The notes beneath the pieces are model-generated. The model was not told the origin of the DNA. It searched no databases and saw only the letters and a list, made by a program, of their open reading frames with translations. A program made the translations under genes and the position numbers. Positions 25,516-35,982 of a stretch of 64,000 nucleotides of DNA are shown piece after piece. Origin of the DNA: Paenibacillus radicis (ex Xue et al. 2023) (GTDB lineage: Bacteria; Bacillota; Bacilli; Paenibacillales; NBRC-103111); the NCBI RefSeq assembly GCF_024722015.1, contig NZ_JANQBD010000004.1, positions 124,001 through 188,000 on the forward strand. The letters are read 5' to 3'. Positions within the stretch are counted from its first letter, which is position 1. Each line of letters opens with the position of its first letter.

Positions 25516-27126
25516 TTATTGTTTTAGTACAGTAACATCGGCAGATACTTGTGTACCTTTGGAAGTTATTGCGGTTATAGTAAATTTAGTTACATTTCCA
25601 TTAACATGAACGGTTCCATTGGGGTCAATCATGACAGTACCTACAGCTCCGCTATTCGGATCTCCAACGATATCCTGTGGAATAACAACAATGCCGAGTG
25701 CGGTATTATAGGTGGAAAGCTCTGCTCCCTCATATTCGCTGCCATAATTATCGGTAACTATCATGTCCATCTTCTCAAAAGCGTTGAATTGGGCAGAATA
25801 CACACCATTGGTAACAGTTACGTACTGAATAAAAGCTGAATCTCTTGCTTTAATGGATTCAGCAACCGAATAATCGCTTTTTACATGGACAGGAATGGTA
25901 ACTTGCTTGAAGTTGCCGTCAAGGGTCGAATAAACAATGTTTATTGTAGCCGTTCCAACTTTATTACCTAAAATATAACCCTTGTGTTCAGACGAAACGG
26001 CTGCTTTTACGATAGATGGGTTCGATGAGGTAATCGATTGAATAATACCAGGCGCAGATACCTCTTCGCCGGATGCCTTGTTCACTGTAAATACTATTTC
26101 TTTGGCGAATTTACTGATGGTTGGGTCTTCGGCTTCTGTTTTCGAAAGTCCTGTAGTTGATTCTGCTATCCCGCTATCAATAACGTTGCTTAATTCATAG
26201 GACTCGGGCAGCGTAAAACGCAGGTCGCCTGTTGCAGCTGTTGTACCGACTGTAAGAGTACCGGATGCTGTTAGGATAGATGAGCTATCCAGACCGCCTA
26301 AAGTTACTGTATAAGTTCCTGTAGAAAGCTTCGTATCGGACGATAAGGCTAATGAGGCTGATTTCTTATCGCTGGACCATGTAGTAGTAACCGGAATGTC
26401 TGTACCGTTTTTGCTCAGAGACAAAGTAGCTTTGGAAGTGTCAACCTCCTTATCCAACGTTACTTGCACGGTTTGATCTCCCGATGCCTGAACAGTGGAT
26501 ACGGATACCGGAGACTGCTGCGTAGGGGAAGATGGCAAGGAAGCATAGGCTCCTACTGCCAAATCAGCCCGTGTTGCGTCGCTGTCACCTTTTTTATCCA
26601 ATGGATGGATGCTTAATTCAGTCGCTTGTTTAACTGCATCGGCATACCATGGACTTGCAGATGTGTTGACTTTATGGCCTAGTCCTTTTAGCAGCACGGT
26701 ATCTAATTGTCCTACGGTAACCTTATCGCCGGGAGCGAAGGTCGTATCCGTCATACCATCAATTAAACCCGCTTTCTTAGCGGCTTCAATATACGGAATT
26801 GCCCACCCGTTCGCTGGATCCGTGGCAAGAACGTCAGTGAAGCTGGAAGTTTGAATGGAAGTATCAACCTTGAGACCAAACACCAGGGAAGCGACCTTCG
26901 CGAATTGGGCTCTCGTCATGTTTTGCGAGATACCAAAAGTATCACTGGAGACGCCTTCGAAAATACCTTTCGACAGAAGGGTATCGATTTTGCTTTTCAA
27001 ACCAGCGTCAATACTTGTTAAATCTTTATAATCAGAAGTGGTTTTTACATTTTCGGCCAATGCTGTGGAAGCAAGCATAGAGAAAGCTACAGCTGCGGTT
27101 GCGATAAGGGTGAAACTTTTTTTCAT
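25516..27126 (-). CDS. S-layer homology (SLH) domain surface protein
   Basis: 536 residues from the ATG at 27126 behind GGAGGAAC; the frame to 27180 adds residues upstream of the ribosome binding site. Signal peptide MKKSFTLIATAAVAFSMLAS with cleavage after ALA. Three SLH-type segments cover about residues 35-200 (KIDTLLSKGIFEGVSSDTF, IPYIEAAKKAGLIDGMTDTT, then a weaker third). They are followed by a Big/Ig-like beta region (VQVTLDKEVDTSKATLSL) and a long Ser/Thr-rich beta-type C-terminus. SLH domains bind pyruvylated secondary wall polymer, so it is probably cell-surface attached. No catalytic domain is recognised. Confidence 0.88.
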   Translation of the reverse strand: MKKSFTLIATAAVAFSMLASTALAENVKTTSDYKDLTSIDAGLKSKIDTLLSKGIFEGVSSDTFGISQNMTRAQFAKVASLVFGLKVDTSIQTSSFTDVLATDPANGWAIPYIEAAKKAGLIDGMTDTTFAPGDKVTVGQLDTVLLKGLGHKVNTSASPWYADAVKQATELSIHPLDKKGDSDATRADLAVGAYASLPSSPTQQSPVSVSTVQASGDQTVQVTLDKEVDTSKATLSLSKNGTDIPVTTTWSSDKKSASLALSSDTKLSTGTYTVTLGGLDSSSILTASGTLTVGTTAATGDLRFTLPESYELSNVIDSGIAESTTGLSKTEAEDPTISKFAKEIVFTVNKASGEEVSAPGIIQSITSSNPSIVKAAVSSEHKGYILGNKVGTATINIVYSTLDGNFKQVTIPVHVKSDYSVAESIKARDSAFIQYVTVTNGVYSAQFNAFEKMDMIVTDNYGSEYEGAELSTYNTALGIVVIPQDIVGDPNSGAVGTVMIDPNGTVHVNGNVTKFTITAITSKGTQVSADVTVLKQ

Positions 27127-27307
27127 AGCTTTGTTCCTCCAAATATTTTTAATAGTAGTCCATCTATCAAACTTAATCATACTACTAGTGGATAGTAATT
27201 GCTAATTTAGCAGGTATGCAAATGTTGGGCAGGCAGGGAGGAGACAGCTATGATCTCACAGAATGTAATAATGGAATTAGGAGATAAGATATCGAGGAGA
27301 GTATATT

Positions 27308-27769
27308 ATGGAAATTCGAACATTGCATGCAGATGAACAACTTCCAATGGAATTGCTTTTATTAGCAGATCCTTCCCGGAAGCTTGTCGAGGAATATGTA
27401 CAAAGGGGCCAATGTATGGTGGCGGTTGCGGATAACGTAATAATAGGTGTCTACGTACTGCTGCCAACAAGGCCTGAAACAGTAGAGATAGTTAATATAG
27501 CAGTTGATGAAAGGCATCAAGGCAAGGGGATAGGAAGACAGTTGGTTCATCATGCCATTGCAAATGCAAAGCTTCTCGGATTTAAAACGATTGAAATTGG
27601 AACCGGGAATTCAAGTGTAGGACAACTGGCTCTCTATCAGAAATGCGGCTTCAGAATTATTGGAGTTGATAGGGACTTTTTTATTCGACATTATGAGGAA
27701 GAGATTTTTGAGAATGGAATACAGGTTGTAGATATGATTCGTCTATCGCAGGATTTACTGGTAAAATAA
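27308..27769 (+). CDS. GNAT family N-acetyltransferase
   Basis: 153 residues. Acetyl-CoA binding motif A is visible in VDERHQGKGIGRQLVHHAI, and motif B in ALYQKCGFRIIGVDRDFF. The C-terminal RHYEEEIFENGIQVVDMIRL resembles a common Bacillales group of GNAT enzymes. The substrate is unknown. ATG 27308 follows GAGGAGAG. Confidence 0.85.
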   Translation: MEIRTLHADEQLPMELLLLADPSRKLVEEYVQRGQCMVAVADNVIIGVYVLLPTRPETVEIVNIAVDERHQGKGIGRQLVHHAIANAKLLGFKTIEIGTGNSSVGQLALYQKCGFRIIGVDRDFFIRHYEEEIFENGIQVVDMIRLSQDLLVK

Positions 27770-27801
27770 ACTAGTGAAAAATCATAGAAGGAGAATTGAA
27801 T

Positions 27802-28914
27802 ATGAAACAGCTAAAACTAGGTATGGTCGGCAGCGGGGATATTAGCAACCGCTTTTTTGAGCAAGCGGCGAAGCTGGATAATGTCACGTTTGTGGCCACA
27901 TGTGCGAGACGCTTGGAGAATGCCAAAATCAAGGCTGAAACGTATAAGATAGCACGCTGGTATGATGATTATATTCAAATGATGGATAACGAAGAGCTGG
28001 ATGCAGTCGTCGTTACCACTCCTCATTCCGTACATGCTGAAGTTGTGTTGGCCGCCCTGGAAAGAGGACTTCATGTGCTCAATGAAAAACCTATGGCTAC
28101 GAGCTTTGATGACTGCAAAAAAATGGTCGAGCTTGCAGAGCGGAATAATAAAATTTTCATGAGCCTTCCCTATGATTTAAACCCGGCCTTTACTACGGCG
28201 CTTGAGTATATAAAAGAGGAAGTAATCGGTAAAATAACCGGAGCTGAGGCGCAGCTTAACATTCCCGGCCCGGGTAGGGATAATTGGTACTACAACCGGG
28301 AAATTTCCCATGGAGGAGCAATCCTGGATTGCATGGTATATCCGATAAGCCGATTAATTTCACTGCTTGGTCCCGCTAAGAGCGTCACGGCGGAGGTTAA
28401 TACTTTGATTCCGAATCGAATTGTCAGGGGCGGCAAGGAAATACATAGCGATGTGGACGATAATGTTACAGTGATTGTGGAATTTGCAGGAGGCCAGCAT
28501 GCGGTATTCCGCACATTGTGGGCTACCTCGTTTAATCAGAACAATACGATCATTTATGGTCGCAAGGGTACTGTAGCTATTAACGATTGTGGGCTTCCTC
28601 TAGTCGTTCATTCTCCTAACGCACCGATTCCTGATGCAGAAGAAGTAACTTGGCGTGGTGTAAAAGAATGCTATTTACCAAAGCTGCTGCCTTCTGCCAG
28701 CTCCGAGCAAGATATCATGAGTCATTTCGTTCATTGCTTGAGAACCGGTGAGCAGCCGAAGCAGTCAGGCCGGTTGCAGCTGCATGTCCATGAAATTATG
28801 TTCGCCGCTTATAAGTCCGCAGAAACCGGTCAGCGCTGCATGTTAACTACTACCTTCGAGCCTTGGCATAAGCTGGACACGGGAATATTTGATACAAAGA
28901 GCCAGTTTATTTAA
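27802..28914 (+). CDS. Gfo/Idh/MocA family oxidoreductase
   Basis: 370 residues from ATG 27802, 8 bp after AAGGAG; TTG 27796 is too close to it. The N-terminal Rossmann fold is LGMVGSGDISNRFFEQA, and the conserved NEKPMA motif (LNEKPMATSFDDC) carries the catalytic Lys. The C-terminal half has the family's beta sheet (GGAILDCMVYPISRLISLLG). It is probably an NAD(P)-dependent sugar or sugar-acid dehydrogenase. Its position before the Weimberg-type genes makes an aldose 1-dehydrogenase role possible, but a terminator follows and the operon link is not shown. Confidence 0.85.
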   Translation: MKQLKLGMVGSGDISNRFFEQAAKLDNVTFVATCARRLENAKIKAETYKIARWYDDYIQMMDNEELDAVVVTTPHSVHAEVVLAALERGLHVLNEKPMATSFDDCKKMVELAERNNKIFMSLPYDLNPAFTTALEYIKEEVIGKITGAEAQLNIPGPGRDNWYYNREISHGGAILDCMVYPISRLISLLGPAKSVTAEVNTLIPNRIVRGGKEIHSDVDDNVTVIVEFAGGQHAVFRTLWATSFNQNNTIIYGRKGTVAINDCGLPLVVHSPNAPIPDAEEVTWRGVKECYLPKLLPSASSEQDIMSHFVHCLRTGEQPKQSGRLQLHVHEIMFAAYKSAETGQRCMLTTTFEPWHKLDTGIFDTKSQFI

Positions 28915-28923
28915 TTAATCATG

Positions 28924-28954
28924 CAGGAGTTCAGTAATTGGAGCTCCTGTTTTT
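28924..28954 (+). terminator. terminator after the Gfo/Idh gene
   Basis: CAGGAG (28924-28929) pairs with CTCCTG (28944-28949), followed by five T residues. Confidence 0.7.
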
Positions 28955-29044
28955 GTTGGTTGGAGACGTTATAAAAAGATGTTTGAAATAAAAAAGAGCC
29001 TGCTGTAAACTGGGTCTTGAATCTGCAAGAAGGGGCCTGAACTT

Positions 29045-29236
29045 ATGAAGATGATACTTTTTATACTATTGCTGCTCATGTACCCGCTGTTTTTACACTG
29101 GATCAAGATTTCCGATCTCCGGGTTATTCCTTTGGTGATCCCTTATGCGCTCGGGGTTTTGTCGATCACGATTATGCTGACTGGAATTGCTGAGTATGTT
29201 GCAGGCAAATTTAAGAATAAATCGGATAAACAATAA
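29045..29236 (+). CDS. small two-helix membrane protein
   Basis: 63 residues, ATG 29045 behind AAGGGG. Two hydrophobic segments (residues about 3-18 and 27-52) are joined by WIKISDLRVIP, with a basic tail KFKNKSDKQ. No family is recognised. It lies between the Gfo/Idh gene and the zinc dehydrogenase operon. Confidence 0.6.
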   Translation: MKMILFILLLLMYPLFLHWIKISDLRVIPLVIPYALGVLSITIMLTGIAEYVAGKFKNKSDKQ

Positions 29237-29349
29237 AACAGCGTTGAAATTTTGGGACGGTAGGTTTACAATATATAGCATAAGCGTTTTGCAATGTCGT
29301 CAACTGTTTTATAATGTAGAACAAAATAAGAATCTGCGGAAGGAGATGC

Positions 29350-30468
29350 ATGAATTTGTCAAATCCAAACTCCAGTACAGTTAATAATCCAAAGCAAGAT
29401 TTAGTAGACTTGACGATTCCCGCTACTATGAAAGCAGCCGTAATGACAGAGCCCCTGAAAATTTCAGTGGTCGAGCTGCCGGTTCCAGCACTCGAACCTG
29501 ACGAGGTATTGGTTAAGGTCATGGCTGTAGGTGTGTGCGGCTCCGATATCCATTATTATGAGCATGGCCGAATCGGACCATATATTGTTAAGAAACCGAT
29601 TATACTCGGACATGAATGTGCGGGGATAGTCGTTGCATGCGGTGAGAAAGCGAACCGCTTCATCCCGGGAGATCGGGTTGCCATTGAGCCGGGAGTTACT
29701 TGCGGTCGTTGTGATGCCTGCAGACAAGGTAGGTATAATTTATGCCCGGACGTACAATTCCTTGCAACACCTCCGGTTGACGGAGCTTTCGTTCAATATA
29801 TTGCTCATCGCGAAGATTTTCTGTTTCCTATTCCCGATCATCTCTCCTTCGAGGAAGCAGCTTTGAATGAGCCGTTTTCCGTAGGTATTCATGCTTTGAA
29901 GCGGGCGGGCTTCCAGCCTGGTCAGACAGTAGCGATTATTGGCATGGGACCGGTAGGGCTGATGGCAGTTGCCGCGGCCAAATCATTCGGTGCAAGTCGA
30001 ATTGTTGTAAGCGATGTTGAAGTGAATCGTTTGAAAGCGGCTACATTACTAGGGGCGACTGATACTGTATTGGCAGGCGAGGAGGCTTCAGCGGAAATCA
30101 TCCGCTTGACGAATGGTCTTGGAGTGGACGTTGCGTTAGAGACGGCAGGGCATCCAAGAGCGTTGAAAACCGCATTGAGCTCGCTGCGTCGTGGAGGCAA
30201 GCTCTCTATTGTAGGCCTTCCTCCTGTTGATGAGGTTGGTATGCAGGTTCCTTTCATATGTGATAACGAGATTGATATTTACGGTATTTTCCGCTATGCC
30301 AATACATACCCGCAGGGGATTCAATTCCTGTCATCGGGCTTATTGGATATCCAGCCAATGATCACGGACCGTTATCCATTAGAGCAAACACAGGAAGCAA
30401 TGGAAAGAGCGCGGACGAACAAGGCGGGAAGTCTGAAGGTCATGGTTTATCCCAACCCCATAGCTTAA
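29350..30468 (+). CDS. zinc-dependent polyol/sugar dehydrogenase (MDR family)
   Basis: 372 residues, ATG 29350 behind GGAAGGAG. Catalytic zinc site GVCGSDIHYYEHG and GHECAGIVVACG; the four-cysteine structural zinc loop is CGRCDACRQGRYNLC; the nucleotide fold is IIGMGPVGLMAVAAAK. This matches L-iditol/sorbitol/xylitol-type dehydrogenases. It is followed after 9 bp by an IclR regulator and the 2-keto-3-deoxy-acid pathway genes. Oxidation of a pentose or polyol into that pathway is a reasonable inference. Confidence 0.86.
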   Translation: MNLSNPNSSTVNNPKQDLVDLTIPATMKAAVMTEPLKISVVELPVPALEPDEVLVKVMAVGVCGSDIHYYEHGRIGPYIVKKPIILGHECAGIVVACGEKANRFIPGDRVAIEPGVTCGRCDACRQGRYNLCPDVQFLATPPVDGAFVQYIAHREDFLFPIPDHLSFEEAALNEPFSVGIHALKRAGFQPGQTVAIIGMGPVGLMAVAAAKSFGASRIVVSDVEVNRLKAATLLGATDTVLAGEEASAEIIRLTNGLGVDVALETAGHPRALKTALSSLRRGGKLSIVGLPPVDEVGMQVPFICDNEIDIYGIFRYANTYPQGIQFLSSGLLDIQPMITDRYPLEQTQEAMERARTNKAGSLKVMVYPNPIA

Positions 30469-30477
30469 GGAGCCGAT

Positions 30478-31236
30478 ATGCCGATCATACAATCATTGGA
30501 CCGTGCTTTGAACATATTGGATTTATTCGATGAGCATACGAAGGAATTGAAAATTACCGAAATCAGTACCCGTATTGGACTGCATAAAAGCACCGTGCAT
30601 TCTTTGCTCAAAACGCTGCAAATGCACGGCTATATCGATCAGGATGCGGAAAGCGGCAAATACAGGCTTGGTTTGAAGCTTCTAGAGAAGGGCCACCTGC
30701 TGCTGCAAGGAATGGATATACGCGAGACAGCCCGTAAGCATTTGGTCTCACTATCCAAGCAAACCGGGCAAACGACGCATCTGGTCATTTTGGATGGTAA
30801 GGACGGCGTTTATCTCGATAAGGTGGATGGGGATAAAGCAGCCATACGCTACTCCCGAATCGGACGCAGAGTGCCTTTGCATAGCAGTGCAACAGGTAAA
30901 GCATTAATTGCCTTCCGCACCTCCGACGAAATAGAGCAATTGCTGAATGGCTACCGCTATATCCAACAAACGGCGTTTACGGTTACGGATAGAGAAAAGT
31001 TCGTCCTTGAACTGGCCGATATTCGACTTCAAGGTTATGCGATAGACAATCAAGAGAACGAGCCTGGAGTTCGCTGCGCCTCGGTTCCAATCTTCAATCA
31101 TGCCGGAGATGTAGCCGCAGCGATGAGTATCTCTACGATGATCGCCGTTGTGGATGACGAGCAATTTCAACATTGCATTCAATTATTAATATATGAGGCT
31201 GCTCAAATTTCTCAGCTGCTAGGATATAAATCATGA
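30478..31236 (+). CDS. IclR family transcriptional regulator
   Basis: 252 residues. N-terminal winged helix: SLDRALNILDLFDE, LKITEISTRIGLHKSTVHSL. The effector domain carries RVPLHSSATGKALIAF and LQGYAIDNQENEPGVRCASV. ATG 30478 lies behind AAGGAG, 9 bp after the zinc dehydrogenase. It is the likely regulator of the surrounding sugar-oxidation genes. Its ligand would be a pathway sugar acid or 2-keto acid (inference). Confidence 0.88.
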   Translation: MPIIQSLDRALNILDLFDEHTKELKITEISTRIGLHKSTVHSLLKTLQMHGYIDQDAESGKYRLGLKLLEKGHLLLQGMDIRETARKHLVSLSKQTGQTTHLVILDGKDGVYLDKVDGDKAAIRYSRIGRRVPLHSSATGKALIAFRTSDEIEQLLNGYRYIQQTAFTVTDREKFVLELADIRLQGYAIDNQENEPGVRCASVPIFNHAGDVAAAMSISTMIAVVDDEQFQHCIQLLIYEAAQISQLLGYKS

Positions 31237-31312
31237 TGAGACAGTCAATTTCCATGTGGTTTTTCTAAAACTTACTATAGAACATTTATCCACTATGAGA
31301 GGATGTTTGAGC

Positions 31313-32194
31313 ATGAGGATTATTCGTTATAAGACAGCGGCTTCCCAGATCGTATTGGCCGCATTGACCGAGGAAGGCAAGCTTACTGAGCTGCCGCAGC
31401 AGGATTTTTTAAGCGTGGTAAAGCAGGCCCAGGAAGAAGGAAAGACTGTGCTGCAGTACGTACAATCCATCTCAGCTTCGAAGGAAGGCTTGCCTTTCTC
31501 TATGGAGAAGCTGGATCTGCTAACTCCTATTGAAGCGCCTGAGGTTTGGGCAGCGGGAGTTACCTACGAGAAAAGCCGTGAAGCCCGAAACTACGAAGCA
31601 ACGGGTGGAAAGCTGGATGCGAGCACATTTTACGATAAAGTATATGATGCCGTTCGACCTGAAATATTTTTTAAGTCTACAGCAGCTCGTACAGTGGGGC
31701 CTGGACAAGGCGTGCAGCTTAGAAGCGATTCCGAGTGGCAAATTCCTGAGCCGGAGCTTGCGTTAGTGCTGGACAGCAGCGGTACGATCTTAGGGTATAC
31801 GATTGGCAACGACATGAGCTGCCGCGATATCGAAGGGGAAAACCCGCTGTATTTGCCTCAGGCGAAGATGTGGAAGCGCTCTTGCTCCATCGGACCGGCT
31901 ATTTTGTTGGCTGAGGCTGTGGAGAATCCTTATGATTTTCAAATCTCATGCCGAATTTTCCGTGATGGAGAGAAGGTTGTAGAAGGCTCGGCAAGCACTG
32001 GGCAGCTGAAGCGGAAGCTGGATGAGCTGGTTTCTTTCTTGAAGCGGGATAATGAGCTTTTTGAAGGGACTGTGCTGCTCACAGGAACCTGCATCGTGCC
32101 ACCTAATGAATTCACGCTTGCAGGCGGGGATAGGGTTGACATCGAGATCAGTGGAATCGGTGTGTTATCCAATCCGGTTCTTGCTGCACAATAA
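31313..32194 (+). CDS. FAH-family 2-keto-3-deoxy sugar-acid dehydratase
   Basis: 293 residues from ATG 31313 behind GAGAGG. The fumarylacetoacetate hydrolase fold is shown by VWAAGVTYEKSREAR, EIFFKSTAARTVGPG, WQIPEPELALVLDS (metal ligands) and GYTIGNDMSCRDIEGENPLY. The length and YEKSREAR pattern match the KdaD/XylX-type enzymes that convert 2-keto-3-deoxy-arabinonate or -xylonate to alpha-ketoglutarate semialdehyde. The next gene is the dehydrogenase for exactly that product, which strengthens the assignment over a generic FAH hydrolase. Confidence 0.82.
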   Translation: MRIIRYKTAASQIVLAALTEEGKLTELPQQDFLSVVKQAQEEGKTVLQYVQSISASKEGLPFSMEKLDLLTPIEAPEVWAAGVTYEKSREARNYEATGGKLDASTFYDKVYDAVRPEIFFKSTAARTVGPGQGVQLRSDSEWQIPEPELALVLDSSGTILGYTIGNDMSCRDIEGENPLYLPQAKMWKRSCSIGPAILLAEAVENPYDFQISCRIFRDGEKVVEGSASTGQLKRKLDELVSFLKRDNELFEGTVLLTGTCIVPPNEFTLAGGDRVDIEISGIGVLSNPVLAAQ

Positions 32195-32279
32195 AAGTTA
32201 ATTTTTCATGGATGCAAAAGAATAGCAGCTGCGATGCCAGTTTATTGGCTGGCTTCAACAACTTTAAGGAGGAATAAAC

Positions 32280-33746
32280 ATGTCTACAGCAGTCAACGCG
32301 CCAACGTATCAAAACTATATTAATGGGGAGTGGAGCGCTTCGGTCAGCGGTCAAACCGTTTCAAGCATCAGCCCTGCAAATAAAAATGAAGTGGTTGGTT
32401 ACATCCAGCTATCCACACCCGAGGATCTTGACCGTGCCGTACAAAGCGCCAAGCATGCACAAAAAGCTTGGAGAAAGCTCGCTGGTTCAGCAAGAGGAGA
32501 GTTTCTATACAAGGCTGCCAATGTTATGGAGAAGCGGTTGAATGAAATCGCCGAAACGATGACACGCGAGATGGGGAAAACTTTGCCTGAAGCAAAAGGC
32601 GAAACAGCGAGAGGCATTGCCATCCTGCGTTATTATGCCGGTGAAGGCATGCGCAAAGTCGGCGACGTGATTCCTTCAACAGATGCCGATGCTCTTATGT
32701 TCACAACCCGCGTACCGCTTGGCGTAGTCGGTGTAATTGCGCCTTGGAATTTCCCGGTAGCTATTCCGATTTGGAAAATGGCCCCAGCCTTGATTTACGG
32801 CAATAGCGTCGTGCTTAAGCCTGCACAGGAAACTGCAGTCACAGCTGCTAAAGTTATCGAATGCTTCGCAGAAGCAGGTTTCCCGGCTGGTGTCATCAAT
32901 TTAATTACAGGCAAAGGTTCTGTAATCGGACAAGGGCTAGCTGAGCATTCGGACGTGAGCGGTATTACCTTTACAGGCTCCAATCAAGTCGGTAAACAGG
33001 TGGGTCAAGCTTGCTTGGCAAGAGGCGCTAAATATCAGCTGGAGATGGGCGGCAAAAACCCGGTTATCGTTGCAGCGGACGCCGATCTTGATTTGGCTGT
33101 AGATGGAACAATCAGTGGAGGACTCCGTTCGACAGGCCAGAAATGTACTGCGACCAGCCGTGTTATTGTACTTAGCGAAGTATATGATGAATTCAGAGAA
33201 AAGCTGATGGCGAAGGTTCGTACTATTAAAGTGGGCAACGGGCTTGAAGGTGATACCTGGATGGGGCCATGCGCTAATGAAAACCAGCTTGAAACCGTAC
33301 TTTCTTATATTCAAAAAGGAATTGAAGAAGGAGCCGAATTATTGCATGGTGGCGGACGTCCTGAAGATCCGGCATTAGCTGATGGTTTCTTTGTAACGCC
33401 GACCGTATTCGATAATGTCACTTCTTCGATGACCATTTCTAAGGAAGAAATTTTTGGACCTGTGCTGGCTCTAATCAAAGTCGACACTATTGAACAGGCG
33501 ATTGAAGCAGCCAATGAAGTCGAATTTGGGCTGAGCGCTTCCATCTATACGGCAAGCATTAGCAATCTGCTTTCCTTCATTCAGGACATGGATGCCGGTC
33601 TTGTTAGAGTGAATGCGGAAACTGCCGGTGTGGAGCTTCAGGCTCCGTTCGGTGGAATGAAGCAGTCGAGCTCGCATTCACGTGAACAAGGGCAAGCTGC
33701 AATCGAGTTTTTCACAGCAATTAAGACGGTGTTTGTAAAAGCATAA
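32280..33746 (+). CDS. aldehyde dehydrogenase, alpha-ketoglutarate semialdehyde type
   Basis: 488 residues. ALDH signatures: [45 protein letters not shown] with the catalytic Glu, [11 protein letters not shown] with the catalytic Cys, and [10 protein letters not shown]. Family resemblance and position after the FAH-type dehydratase point to NAD(P)-dependent oxidation of alpha-ketoglutarate semialdehyde to alpha-ketoglutarate. ATG 32280 lies behind AAGGAGGAA. Confidence 0.86.
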   Translation: MSTAVNAPTYQNYINGEWSASVSGQTVSSISPANKNEVVGYIQLSTPEDLDRAVQSAKHAQKAWRKLAGSARGEFLYKAANVMEKRLNEIAETMTREMGKTLPEAKGETARGIAILRYYAGEGMRKVGDVIPSTDADALMFTTRVPLGVVGVIAPWNFPVAIPIWKMAPALIYGNSVVLKPAQETAVTAAKVIECFAEAGFPAGVINLITGKGSVIGQGLAEHSDVSGITFTGSNQVGKQVGQACLARGAKYQLEMGGKNPVIVAADADLDLAVDGTISGGLRSTGQKCTATSRVIVLSEVYDEFREKLMAKVRTIKVGNGLEGDTWMGPCANENQLETVLSYIQKGIEEGAELLHGGGRPEDPALADGFFVTPTVFDNVTSSMTISKEEIFGPVLALIKVDTIEQAIEAANEVEFGLSASIYTASISNLLSFIQDMDAGLVRVNAETAGVELQAPFGGMKQSSSHSREQGQAAIEFFTAIKTVFVKA

Positions 33747-33763
33747 CATACAGCATGAATTTG

Positions 33764-33800
33764 CGGTCACATTTACGTTCTCTTTTACGTGATGTGACCG
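33764..33800 (+). promoter_or_regulatory. intercistronic hairpin before the xylonate dehydratase gene
   Basis: CGGTCACAT (33764-33772) and ATGTGACCG (33792-33800) form a perfect 9-bp stem, with no T run. It may be an mRNA processing or stability element, or an operator. Confidence 0.5.
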
Positions 33801-33839
33801 TAGTTGTATAAAAGGACGAAGGAAAGGTGTGGATTGCGG

Positions 33840-35813
33840 ATGACAGAGTCGTTACACGGAATTATGGGTGCTTCGCAGGATGGCTTATATGAGATTCGAA
33901 CGAAAGCTCCGGGCCCGGCAGGCTCTTTGCCTCTAACTCGTGATATGCTTCTGAATGCTCCAAGCGGGGAGTTGTTCGGTCTCTCGCAAAACGTTGGAAT
34001 GGGCTGGTCTCCTGAGCGTCTTGGGGGTAAGCAGTACCTGATTCTAAGCACACAGGGAGGTATTCGCCGAGAGGACGGGACTCCAGTCGCTTTGGGTTAT
34101 CACACAGGACATTGGGAGGTTGGCCTGCTCATGCAGGCCGCTGCACTGGAGCTCTCCAGCAGAGGGGGCGTCCCCTTTGCCGGATTCGTAAGCGACCCTT
34201 GTGATGGTCGCTCGCAAGGGACCGACGGCATGTTCGATTCCCTGCCGTACCGCAATGATGCAGCCATCGTATTCCGCCGCCTGATCCGATCGCTCCCTAC
34301 ACGCAAAGGCGTGATTGGGGTCGCGACCTGTGATAAGGGGCTGCCTGCGATGATGGTCGCTCTGGCTGCGATGCACGAGCTGCCCTGCATCATTGTTCCC
34401 GGCGGGGTTACCCTGCCGCCTGAGCAAGGCGAGGATGCAGGGAAGATCCAAACCATCGGCGCAAGGTATGCAAGCGGCGAGATGACGCTGGAGGAAGCGG
34501 CCGATCTCGGTTGTAGAGCCTGTGCGACGCCTGGAGGCGGCTGCCAGTTCCTCGGAACCGCCGCTACGGCACAGGTCGTTGCCGAAGCGATGGGGATGGC
34601 GGTTCCGCATTCAGCCCTGGCGCCATCCGGCCAGCCGATGTGGGAGGAAGTAGCCCGGCAATCTGCACGGGCTGTGACCGCCATGGAGGCCAGAGGCCTA
34701 CGGATGAAGGACATTATTACGGACGGAGCCATCCGCAACGCAATGGTCGTACACGCAGCCTTCGGCGGTTCGACCAACTTGCTGCTGCACATCCCGGCAA
34801 TCGCACATGCAGCAGGACTTCGTGTGCCGGATGTGCAGGATTGGACCGAGGTGAATCGCCGCGTTCCCCGCTTGGTAAGCGTGCTGCCTAACGGCCCGGA
34901 GTATCATCCGACAGTCAGGGTGTTTCTGGCTGGAGGCGTGCCGGAGGTTATGCTTCATCTGCGCAGCCTTGGCTTGCTGGACGAAACCGTCCTGACCGTT
35001 ACGGGCGAAACGCTCGGAACGGTGTTGGACTGGTGGGAAGCAAGCGAGCGCAGACAGAAGGTGCGTGAGCTGCTGGTTCAGTTGGACGGAGTCGATCCGG
35101 ACGATGTGATCATGAGCCCGGAGAAAGCGAAAAGCCGGGGATTGACGTCCACAGTGACGTTCCCTACCGGCAACATCGCTCCTGAGGGAGCTGTTATTAA
35201 ATCGACCTCGATTGATCGATCGGTGCTCGATAGCGAGGGCGTCTACCGCCACAGAGGCAAAGCCAAGGTGTTTACTACGGAGAGAACGGCCATTGCCGCT
35301 ATCAAAACAGGCGGTATTCAGGCCGGCGATATTATGGTGCTAATCGGTCGTGGGCCATCTGGAACAGGAATGGAAGAGACCTATCAGCTGACATCGGCGT
35401 TAAAGCATCTTTCCTTCGGCAAGTATGTATCCTTGATTACGGATGCCCGTTTTTCCGGTGTTTCCACAGGCGCTTGCTTTGGGCATGTCGGTCCGGAAGC
35501 GCTGGCGGGAGGTCCCATCGGCAAGTTGCGGGATGGCGATTTGATCGACATTGTAGTGGATACGCATAAGCTGGAAGGAACCGTTCATTATATTGGCAGC
35601 GAGGATCAGCCGGTCAGTCCTGAAGCAGGGGCTGAGATATTGGCTGCAAGAGAGCCTCATCCCGATATGAAGCCGGACCCGAAGCTGCCGGATGACACTA
35701 AGTTGTGGGCAGCGCTCCAATCGGTGAGCGGCGGTACCTGGAAGGGCAGCGTCTACGATGTGGAACGAATTACTGCCGCCCTTGAAGCAGGCAAGAAAGC
35801 GTTAGGCTGGTAA
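33840..35813 (+). CDS. D-xylonate dehydratase, YjhG/YagF family
   Basis: 657 residues from ATG 33840, close to E. coli YjhG/YagF (about 655). IlvD/EDD-superfamily features are visible: [47 protein letters not shown] with cysteines for the Fe-S cluster, [28 protein letters not shown] and [17 protein letters not shown]. The expected reaction is D-xylonate to 2-keto-3-deoxy-xylonate. With the two preceding genes this gives sugar acid to alpha-ketoglutarate. Local G+C is higher than in neighbouring genes. Confidence 0.86.
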   Translation: MTESLHGIMGASQDGLYEIRTKAPGPAGSLPLTRDMLLNAPSGELFGLSQNVGMGWSPERLGGKQYLILSTQGGIRREDGTPVALGYHTGHWEVGLLMQAAALELSSRGGVPFAGFVSDPCDGRSQGTDGMFDSLPYRNDAAIVFRRLIRSLPTRKGVIGVATCDKGLPAMMVALAAMHELPCIIVPGGVTLPPEQGEDAGKIQTIGARYASGEMTLEEAADLGCRACATPGGGCQFLGTAATAQVVAEAMGMAVPHSALAPSGQPMWEEVARQSARAVTAMEARGLRMKDIITDGAIRNAMVVHAAFGGSTNLLLHIPAIAHAAGLRVPDVQDWTEVNRRVPRLVSVLPNGPEYHPTVRVFLAGGVPEVMLHLRSLGLLDETVLTVTGETLGTVLDWWEASERRQKVRELLVQLDGVDPDDVIMSPEKAKSRGLTSTVTFPTGNIAPEGAVIKSTSIDRSVLDSEGVYRHRGKAKVFTTERTAIAAIKTGGIQAGDIMVLIGRGPSGTGMEETYQLTSALKHLSFGKYVSLITDARFSGVSTGACFGHVGPEALAGGPIGKLRDGDLIDIVVDTHKLEGTVHYIGSEDQPVSPEAGAEILAAREPHPDMKPDPKLPDDTKLWAALQSVSGGTWKGSVYDVERITAALEAGKKALGW

Positions 35814-35843
35814 GGGAATTATTCATTGATATAACAATGATGG

Positions 35844-35936
35844 AAAATAGCGTGCAAATGCTGCATTTTACAGCCTGGGATGATCACAGAAATGGTCAAC
35901 AACAGGTTATAAATCAGACTTGCCACGCTATTTTTA
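35844..35936 (+). terminator. long-loop terminator after the xylonate dehydratase
   Basis: AAAATAGCGTG (35844-35854) and CACGCTATTTT (35924-35934) are perfect complements around a 69-nt loop, ending in a T run. Confidence 0.6.
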
Positions 35937-35982
35937 GTTTAATTTTATAAGCTGCAGTTTAATGGGGGAAGGTGGGGGTAGT

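Noticed and set aside
29281-29300. cre site upstream of the zinc dehydrogenase (AAGCGTTTTGC)
   Set aside because: Too many mismatches to the CcpA consensus once aligned on the central CG.
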